Source of the DNA: an uncultured Eubacteriales bacterium | Lineage (GTDB): Bacteria > Bacillota > Clostridia > Oscillospirales > Acutalibacteraceae | NCBI GenBank assembly: GCA_934647945.1 | Contig: CAKUFK010000001.1 | Span: 248,001 to 312,000, forward strand | DNA: 64,000 bases | Direction: 5' to 3' | In this document: in pieces, positions 58,395 through 64,000 of the stretch | How positions within the stretch are numbered: the first letter of the stretch is position 1 | How the letters are laid out: every line of letters begins with the position of its first letter | Notes under the pieces: generated by a model | What the model was told of the DNA's origin: nothing | Databases searched by the model: none | The model's input: the letters and a program-made list of their open reading frames with translations, nothing else | Translations under genes and position numbers: made by a program

Positions 58395-59231
58395 TCAAAT
58401 CACCCCGGCGATTTTCCGCATCAGCGAACAGAAGGTATCGGCGGCTGCCGCGGCGTTCTGCGTCACTTCCTGGTCGCTCACCTCGGTCTCAGGCTGCATA
58501 CCGGCAGCCAGGTTGGTAATGCAGGACAGGCCAAGCACCTCCATACCGCACTGACGGGCCGCGATCGCTTCGGCCACAGTGGACATCCCCACCGCGTCCC
58601 CGCCCAGCCGGCGAACAGCGCGGATCTCAGCCGGGGTTTCAAACTGCGGGCCCGCCATAAAAAAATACACCCCTTCGCGCAGCGGGATATCCAGCTCCTC
58701 GGCGGCGCGGCGGGCTTTCGCCGCCAAGGCCGGCGAGTAGGTATAGGTCATGTCGAAAAACCGGTCGCCGAACCGGGGATCGGTTTCGCCGCGCGCAGGA
58801 CTCTCGGCGCAGAGTTTGATATGGTCCGTGATGAGCATCAGATCCCCGACACGGAACGATTCGTTGACCCCTCCGGCCGCGTTGGTGAGTACCAGCTTCC
58901 CCACCCCCAGCAGGCGCATCACCCGCACGTAAAAGGTGAGGGTCTCCATATCGTACCCTTCATAATAATGGAAGCGGCCGGCCATCACGGCCACCGGGCG
59001 CCCCGAAAGGCGGCCGGCCACGAGCTTGCCCGCATGGGATTTGACTGTCGAGCAGGGGAAGCCGGGGATTTCCTCATACGGGATCTCCACCGGATCCGTC
59101 ACCTCTCCAGCGAGCCGGCCCAGGCCGGAACCCAGGACCAGACAGACCTCCGGCATGGGAGAGACGGATTTCCCCAGCCGCTCCCGAATAAATGCCGCCG
59201 CCTTTTCATACCGTTCAAACGGAATAGACAT
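58395..59231 (-). CDS. Purine nucleoside phosphorylase (trimeric type)
   Basis: 278 aa. LVLGSGLGRLAGEV, the phosphate/purine-site block VMAGRFHYYEGYDMETLTFYVRV (split over residues about 78-100), LVLTNAAGGVN, FFMAGPQFETPAEIR and DAVGMSTVAEAIAARQCGMEVLG mark a PunA/DeoD-family trimeric enzyme. It phosphorolyses inosine and guanosine. GGAGACAG precedes ATG 59231. It is followed by mtaD. Confidence 0.94.
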   Translation of the reverse strand: MSIPFERYEKAAAFIRERLGKSVSPMPEVCLVLGSGLGRLAGEVTDPVEIPYEEIPGFPCSTVKSHAGKLVAGRLSGRPVAVMAGRFHYYEGYDMETLTFYVRVMRLLGVGKLVLTNAAGGVNESFRVGDLMLITDHIKLCAESPARGETDPRFGDRFFDMTYTYSPALAAKARRAAEELDIPLREGVYFFMAGPQFETPAEIRAVRRLGGDAVGMSTVAEAIAARQCGMEVLGLSCITNLAAGMQPETEVSDQEVTQNAAAAADTFCSLMRKIAGVI

Positions 59232-59288
59232 ACTGTCTCCACACCCTTCCAAAAGGAAAAGGGGTCCGCACCGGAACCCCTGCTTTGG

Positions 59289-59678
59289 TTACGACTGTTC
59301 TTCCTGCGCTTTGGGCGGCTGTTCCAGCTTGGCGCCGCACTTTTTGCAGAAAACCGAATCGTCGGTATTGATCGTGTTGCAGACCTTGCAGCACACAGCG
59401 TTCTTGTACTCGAGCACCTTGGCGCGCAGCGCCTCGAGCTTCGCGTACTGCTCATCCACCTTGGCGACGCATTCGTCCACCATGGAGGACACGTCCTCGC
59501 CCGCCTTCTTTCCATCGTATACCAGCCGGCCGAGGCCCTCCAGAATGGACGAGATTTCCCGCTCGGTATCCGCCATTTCCATTTTCAGCTTGGTCACTTC
59601 TACAAAATCCGTCGTCTTCTTCCCCGCCGATTCCGCGACATTCCGGGCCTTGCACAGCACATCTTCAAACGTTCCCAT
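59289..59678 (-). CDS. Coiled-coil protein with C-terminal zinc ribbon
   Basis: 129 aa. Helical part (about 5-95) with GTFEDVLCKARNVAESAGKK and a heptad-like stretch, then a zinc ribbon CCKVCNTINTDDSVFCKKCG (about 96-116) with a CxxC..CxxC pattern, and a short acidic tail. Common in Clostridia, function unknown. ATG 59678 has GGAG upstream. Single gene between pnp and the kinase. Confidence 0.8.
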   Translation of the reverse strand: MGTFEDVLCKARNVAESAGKKTTDFVEVTKLKMEMADTEREISSILEGLGRLVYDGKKAGEDVSSMVDECVAKVDEQYAKLEALRAKVLEYKNAVCCKVCNTINTDDSVFCKKCGAKLEQPPKAQEEQS

Positions 59679-59777
59679 CGATCTCAGGCTCCTTTCGCTC
59701 TGTGATAGCTTTATTATAGACGATACAGAAGGGAAATTCAATAAACAATATGTGAACAAGCCCCGCCGTCCGGCCGT

Positions 59778-60728
59778 TTAGGCATAGAGCCATCCGCCTA
59801 AGAACTCCCGCAGAAGGGAGGTCTCCGGCACGCTCTCCGCCGGCAGCGGGAGAAATGCCGGCAGCGCGTCGGCTAGGCGGTCGACGGTTTCCCGTCCCGG
59901 ACAGCCGGCCGGTACCTGGCGCAGCAGGGGCAGCAGCGCGGCGCCCAGCACACAGGGCTCATAAGCGTGGGTGGTATCGATCACCGCGTCGGCCGTATCC
60001 ACGTAGGGGAACATATACAGATTCTCCCCCCGCACCACCTGCGGCCACATTTGCAGGGTGTTTTCCAGGGAGCTGTTCCGGAACTGATAATCCCGCAGCA
60101 TCCGTCGGATCAGGCGGATATCCCGCCGCTTGAGCCATTTATCGCTGCCGCTGTAAACCGGGGTAATGGTGTTGATGAATACCTTGAACAGGCTGTCCCC
60201 CGACAGATGCTCTTCAAACACCGGATTCAGCGCGTGGATCCCTTCGAATATCACGACCGATTCCGGCCCGATGCGCAGGGGACGGGTCTCGGCCGCGGGA
60301 CGTCCCGCCATAAAATCGAACAGCGGCAGGCTGGTGGAACCGTTTTCAATGATCTCCTGCATGCAGGTCTGGAGCCTGGTGAGGTCGAGCGCCTCGAGCG
60401 CCTCGTAATCGAAGCTCCCGTCCTCGAGCACAGGGGCCAGTTCCCGCCCTCTGTAAAAATCATCCAGGGACACGGTATGGGCATCCACCGCCATCTCCCG
60501 CAGCGAATCCCGCAGCAGCAGGGCCGTTGTCGTCTTGCCCGACGAGGTCGGTCCGCACAGCATCACGATCCGCCGCCCGTTCAGACCGGCAGCGAGGTGG
60601 CGCGCCAGCCGGCCGACCTCTCCCGCATAGCGGGCGTCCTCCTCTTCCATAAAGCGCGGCGCGTCGGTGCGCACACGCCGGTTGATCTCCTGCAGCTGCA
60701 GCTGCCGCCGTTCCATAAACGCTTTCAT
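59778..60728 (-). CDS. Uridine kinase-like nucleoside kinase
   Basis: 316 aa. The N-terminus is helical (about 1-50). P-loop GPTSSGKTTTALLL (about 62-75), the segment TVSLDDFYRGRE, VVIFEGIHALNP and IRLIRRMLRDYQFRN resemble the kinase half of the Clostridial TGS-domain uridine kinases. The threonyl-tRNA-synthetase-like N-terminal half of those proteins is not present here. The reaction is nucleoside plus NTP to NMP. ATG 60728 has AAAGGA upstream. Confidence 0.85.
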   Translation of the reverse strand: MKAFMERRQLQLQEINRRVRTDAPRFMEEEDARYAGEVGRLARHLAAGLNGRRIVMLCGPTSSGKTTTALLLRDSLREMAVDAHTVSLDDFYRGRELAPVLEDGSFDYEALEALDLTRLQTCMQEIIENGSTSLPLFDFMAGRPAAETRPLRIGPESVVIFEGIHALNPVFEEHLSGDSLFKVFINTITPVYSGSDKWLKRRDIRLIRRMLRDYQFRNSSLENTLQMWPQVVRGENLYMFPYVDTADAVIDTTHAYEPCVLGAALLPLLRQVPAGCPGRETVDRLADALPAFLPLPAESVPETSLLREFLGGWLYA

Positions 60729-60890
60729 GGCTTTATCCTTTCCCGGATTTGACACCGGCGCGGGCCTGCCGGACGCCCGCCTTCTTCCAGCATTTCCGTT
60801 TCACCGATATTCTATACCTATGGGGATATCCCTTGTCTTGATACAAAATCGGCATCGGGTTCTACCATATCTTACCACAGAATTGTGAAT

Positions 60891-60919
60891 AAAAAAAGTG
60901 GCCGTCCCAAAGGACGGCC
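60891..60919 (-). terminator. Terminator of hemZ
   Basis: GGCCGTCC (60900-60907) pairs with GGACGGCC (60912-60919); on the minus strand seven T follow (complement of 60891-60897). Confidence 0.85.
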
Positions 60920-60926
60920 GGGCGGT

Positions 60927-62408
60927 TCACGCATTCGGCTTTCTGGCGTACCGATCATAAAAAGCGGCGATCCCCTCTTTGCGGCGGAGCATGTCGCCGA
61001 AGCGGGCGTTGTATTCATAGGGAAACTTATAATTGAAAATCCTCTCGAGATACTCGCCGCCCGGCTCTTTGAGCTTGGTGACCGCCCCGGCGCCGCAGGC
61101 GAGGATGGTGTGGGTCTCGTCCATGATATAGACGTTATAGAGCCCCTCCCGGCCGGGCTTCGCCCAGCCCACGTTTTCTTGGTTGTCCGCTGTGCGGCTT
61201 TGCCGGTAGAGGTAATACGGCCGGTATCCGGCCTCGGGCAGCCGCCCGGCCGCGAAAGCCACCATATCAGCCGCGCCGCGGCCCGCCGATCCGGTTTCTT
61301 TTTCCGTTACCAGCCGGGAGGCCCGCTTCATCGACAGGGTATGTACCGTCACGCTCTCCGGAGACAGAGCGAGAATCCCCTCGAGCGTTCCGGCGAAGCC
61401 CGCAGGATCGTCACCAGTCAGGCCCGCGATAAGATCGGTGTTGATGTTCTCATGTCCGCAGCGGCGCGCCAGATCAAAGGCCTCATAAAACTGGGCGACG
61501 GTGTGCCGCCGCCCGATGGCCTGCAGCACGTCCTCCCGCAGGGTCTGGGGATTGATACTGATACGGGTGGCCCCGGCGTCCTTGATCGTCCGGAGCTTGT
61601 CCGCCGTCACGGTATCGGGCCGTCCCGCCTCGACCGTATATTCCCGCAGAGCCGACAAGTCGAAATGCGCCTCCACCGCACGGAACAGCACCTCGAGCTG
61701 TTCCGCCGTCAGCGAGGTGGGGGTGCCGCCCCCGAAATAGACCGTCTCCAGCCGCAAGCCCAGCTCCCGGGCGATCCGCCCGGTTGCCTCCAGCTCTTCG
61801 GCGAGCCGCTCCACATACGGCTCGACCAGCTTTCCCGCCCGCTCGACCGTATGGGAGACAAAGGAGCAATACGCGCAGCGGGTGGGGCAGAACGGCACGG
61901 ACACATAGAGGCTGAAGGATTCCGGCCGGGACAATGCCAGCAGCCGGTCCTCGTTGTGCAGCGTCCGGCGGCAGAGCTCCAGCTTTTCCGGGCTGACCAG
62001 CAGCCGGTCCCGCATCTCTCCGACCGCCCTGTCCTCTCCCAGCTCCCGGGTAAGGCGGCGGAGAAGCTTGACAGGGCGCACCCCCGTCACCAGCCCCCAG
62101 GGAGGCCGGGTGCCTGTCCATGCCTCCAGCAGGCGATAGAGGGCGTCGGCCAGGCGGAACTCGCATTCCGCCTCATAAGACGGATGATCGTTCCCCACCT
62201 CCGCCTCCCGTGTCCGGTCGAAGCCGTCCGCCTGCAGGCGGACGGTCACGCGGGTGGCGGAAGGCCCTTTTTCCAGCCCGGCCAGGACGTCCGGCTCATC
62301 GGCAAAGAGGCGCTCCCCCTCCGTCCGGACCTTTTCCTGCGGCAAAAACAGCCGGACGACGTTCTCGAGTTCAAACCGGTTCCGATGTCCCTGCATGATC
62401 AGCCGCAT
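60927..62408 (-). CDS. hemZ: Coproporphyrinogen dehydrogenase HemZ (radical SAM)
   Basis: 493 aa. The N-terminal domain (about 1-160) with WGLVTGVRPVKLLRR is typical of HemZ rather than HemN. Radical SAM Cys in PFCPTRCAYCSFV (about 178-190), then TVYFGGGTPTSL, ISINPQTL and NTDLIAGLTGD. The C-terminal ENVGWAKPG follows. It acts in anaerobic haem or porphyrin metabolism, although several HemZ proteins lack proven activity. ATG 62408 has GGTGGAG upstream; the longer frame (to 62657) is an overlap with the MBL gene. Confidence 0.9.
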   Translation of the reverse strand: MRLIMQGHRNRFELENVVRLFLPQEKVRTEGERLFADEPDVLAGLEKGPSATRVTVRLQADGFDRTREAEVGNDHPSYEAECEFRLADALYRLLEAWTGTRPPWGLVTGVRPVKLLRRLTRELGEDRAVGEMRDRLLVSPEKLELCRRTLHNEDRLLALSRPESFSLYVSVPFCPTRCAYCSFVSHTVERAGKLVEPYVERLAEELEATGRIARELGLRLETVYFGGGTPTSLTAEQLEVLFRAVEAHFDLSALREYTVEAGRPDTVTADKLRTIKDAGATRISINPQTLREDVLQAIGRRHTVAQFYEAFDLARRCGHENINTDLIAGLTGDDPAGFAGTLEGILALSPESVTVHTLSMKRASRLVTEKETGSAGRGAADMVAFAAGRLPEAGYRPYYLYRQSRTADNQENVGWAKPGREGLYNVYIMDETHTILACGAGAVTKLKEPGGEYLERIFNYKFPYEYNARFGDMLRRKEGIAAFYDRYARKPNA

Positions 62409-62458
62409 ACGGTTGCTCCACCTTTTCTCAGAATCGGACGGCGCGAGGGGGCCGCCCT

Positions 62459-63070
62459 TTACAAATAGGGGTTCTCCATCCGTTCTTTGGAGAGGGTCGT
62501 GCTCTCCCCATGCCCGGGAAACACGCGGATGCCCGGTTCCAGCGCCGCCAGCATCCGCAGGGACGCGGCCATGGCCTGATCGTCCCCTCCCGGGAAATCC
62601 GTGCGGCCGATGGACCCCGCGAAAAGGGTATCCCCCGAGAACAAGGCGTCGCCGCACAGGAAACAGCAGCTGCCCGGCGTATGCCCCGGCGTGTGCAGGA
62701 CGGAGACGGCCAGCCGCCCCACCCGCAGCTCCTCGCCGTCTTTCAGCAGATGGTCGGCCCGCAAAGGCCCGGCCCCGCCCTTTGCCAGCACCGTGAGGCT
62801 CCGGCGCGGGTCGGCCAGGGCGGGCGCGTCCGTCTCATACACATACACCGGCGCGCCGGTTTCCCGCCGGAGCTCGTCCGCCGCCAGGATGTGGTCGAAA
62901 TGCGCGTGGGTGAGGAGAATGGCCTCGACGGCGAGCTCCCCCGCCCGGACTGTTTCGAGTATCGTCCCGGCCTCGTCCCCGGGATCGATCACCGCGGTTG
63001 CCCCCTCCTCATCGGAGAGCAGGTAACAGTTGGCCTGCAGCGCCCCCAGGGGCAGACAGCGAATCGTCAT
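62459..63070 (-). CDS. MBL-fold hydrolase (glyoxalase II-like)
   Basis: 203 aa. Metal motif LLTHAHFDHI (about 52-61), Asp/His in VLHTPGHTPGSCCFLCGDALFSGD and the closing FPGHGEST. These small proteins are usually called hydroxyacylglutathione hydrolases, but the substrate is unknown. It lies between dtd and hemZ on the same strand, with short gaps. Confidence 0.9.
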   Translation of the reverse strand: MTIRCLPLGALQANCYLLSDEEGATAVIDPGDEAGTILETVRAGELAVEAILLTHAHFDHILAADELRRETGAPVYVYETDAPALADPRRSLTVLAKGGAGPLRADHLLKDGEELRVGRLAVSVLHTPGHTPGSCCFLCGDALFSGDTLFAGSIGRTDFPGGDDQAMAASLRMLAALEPGIRVFPGHGESTTLSKERMENPYL

Positions 63071-63104
63071 GGAACTCCTCCTTTTCCGTCAGGCGTGTGG
63101 TCGT

Positions 63105-63569
63105 TCAGGGTGCGGTACGCAGCCAGTCCCTCGTATCCAGCGGGATCGTGACCGGACCGTTCCCCATCATGGATATCTGCATATGGGCGCCGAACAGGCC
63201 GGCCTCCACCCTGGCCACGCCCAGGCGCCGCAGCTCCTGCATAAAGAGCTCGTACAAAGGCCGGGCGGTTTCGGGCCGGGCCGCCCCGAGGAACTCGGGC
63301 CGCCGGCCGTGGCGGCAGTTGGCGCACAAGGTGAAATTGGATACCGCGAGCACTTCCCCGCCCGTATCGAGCAGGGACCGGTTCATTTTTCCGTGTTCGT
63401 CGCAGAACACCCGCAGCTCCGCCGCTTTCTTCGCCATGAGGGCGGCATGCGCCGGCGTATCGTCCGCTTCTACCCCCAGGAGGATCAGGGCACCCGGCCC
63501 GATCTCGCCGGTGGTTTTCCCCTCCGCCGTCACCCGGGCGGAGTCTACCCGCTGAAACACCGCTTTCAT
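63105..63569 (-). CDS. dtd: D-aminoacyl-tRNA deacylase
   Basis: 154 aa. It starts MKAVFQRVDSARVTAEGK. The conserved motif usually SQFT is SNFTL here, and the Gly-cisPro motif is NGPVT near the C-terminus. It releases D-amino acids or glycine from mischarged tRNA. rel lies 20 nt upstream; the rel-dtd pair is conserved in Firmicutes. ATG 63569 follows AGGAGG. Confidence 0.95.
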   Translation of the reverse strand: MKAVFQRVDSARVTAEGKTTGEIGPGALILLGVEADDTPAHAALMAKKAAELRVFCDEHGKMNRSLLDTGGEVLAVSNFTLCANCRHGRRPEFLGAARPETARPLYELFMQELRRLGVARVEAGLFGAHMQISMMGNGPVTIPLDTRDWLRTAP

Positions 63570-63589
63570 CCGACTGGTCCTCCTCCGGT

Positions 63590-64000
63590 TTACACGCCGC
63601 TGCGCTCGATCTTGGTCACACCCTGGATCCGTCCCAGGCGGGTGATGACCCCCTGCAGATGCTCGAGGCTGTTCACCCCGACCGTCAGGGTCATCACCGT
63701 ATGGCCGTCCCGGGGCTCTCTGGCGTTGATGGCGTGGATCATCACATGCATGGAGGCGAGCTGGGTAGTGATATCGGCAAGCAGTTCCATCCGGTCGGCC
63801 GCCTCCACGTGCAGCGTCGCCTTGAACTCGTCTTTGACGGAGTCCTCCCAGGACACCCGGACCCACCGTTCCGGCTCAGGCGCCCCGGCCAGGTCCTTCG
63901 GGACGTTGACACAGTCCTTTTTGTGTATCGACACCCCGAAGCCGCGGGTGACGAACCCGACGATCTCATCCCCCGGGACCGGGTTGCAGCAGCGGGCGAA
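63590..64000 (-). CDS. rel: (p)ppGpp synthetase/hydrolase Rel, C-terminal part only
   Basis: The last 136 residues of a long Rel/SpoT protein; the gene continues beyond the right edge. The visible part starts FARCCNPVPGDEIVGF (zinc-finger/CC region) with GFGVSIHKKDCVNVP, then the ACT domain with ADITTQLASMHVMIHAINAR and the final GVTKIERSGV. The catalytic N-terminal half is outside. It senses uncharged tRNA on the ribosome to control the stringent response. Confidence 0.93.
   Translation of the reverse strand, partial: FARCCNPVPGDEIVGFVTRGFGVSIHKKDCVNVPKDLAGAPEPERWVRVSWEDSVKDEFKATLHVEAADRMELLADITTQLASMHVMIHAINAREPRDGHTVMTLTVGVNSLEHLQGVITRLGRIQGVTKIERSGV

Overview
The window looks like a chromosomal segment of a GC-rich, spore-forming, Gram-positive anaerobe of the Bacillota (class Clostridia, most likely an Oscillospirales/Ruminococcaceae-type lineage). 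The evidence is gene content: yabP and yabQ (spore coat/cortex), a DivIC-type septum protein, RNase J, the c-di-AMP phosphodiesterase GdpP, TepA next to an FtsK/SpoIIIE translocase, the rel-dtd pair, HemZ, AzlC/AzlD, long-form HPF and RqcP. Ribosome binding sites are strong GGAGG types and TTG starts are frequent. No rRNA, tRNA, transposase, integrase or CRISPR array was seen, and the species cannot be named.

Layout. 1-8.6 kb: a DUF975-like membrane protein, an ABC-F ATPase, a ComEA-like protein, and a two-component system followed by its ABC transporter; matching direct repeats lie upstream of the regulator and of the transporter. 8.6-12.7 kb: an accessory-looking patch with two long multi-hairpin repeats (A, B) around a divergent small Cys-protein/XRE pair, then nth, a CmpB-type membrane protein, and a cluster of small XRE regulators that includes a decayed duplicate. 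12.7-19.7 kb: a glycan locus (1461-aa surface protein with four related beta-sandwich-like repeats, a glycoside-hydrolase-like protein, a divergent AraC regulator). 19.7-32.0 kb: a leftward housekeeping block: degenerate sugar nucleotidyltransferase/phosphomannomutase fusion, RNase J, GdpP, L9, DnaB, TilS, Hpt, FtsH.

32.1-36.7 kb: rightward rnhA, iscS/nifS-iscU, a sugar-phosphate isomerase/epimerase, azlCD. 36.7-37.3 kb: repeat copy C, then a LamG-type surface protein with a small membrane-anchored partner. 39.7-44.2 kb leftward: hpf, an orphan fumarase alpha subunit, an amidohydrolase, and S1 protein-divIC-yabQ-yabP. 44.2-48.7 kb: a diverged repeat-like region and two multi-pass envelope-glycan proteins. 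48.7-64 kb leftward: a hairpin-rich gap, YgiQ, two unknown genes coupled to FtsK, TepA, RqcP-HU-MazG, MTA/SAH deaminase-PNP (purine salvage), a zinc-ribbon protein, a nucleoside kinase, HemZ, an MBL hydrolase, Dtd and the C-terminus of Rel.

The most unusual feature is a family of long intergenic elements (three clear copies, one diverged) built from perfect hairpins around a conserved 54-nt core. The hairpins differ in sequence between copies but keep base pairing, and one sub-module is inverted between copies. Other points of interest are the pseudoenzyme-like nucleotidyltransferase/PMM fusion, the one-sided ABC-F active sites, the shared response-regulator operator, and the pair of unknown genes coupled to ftsK.
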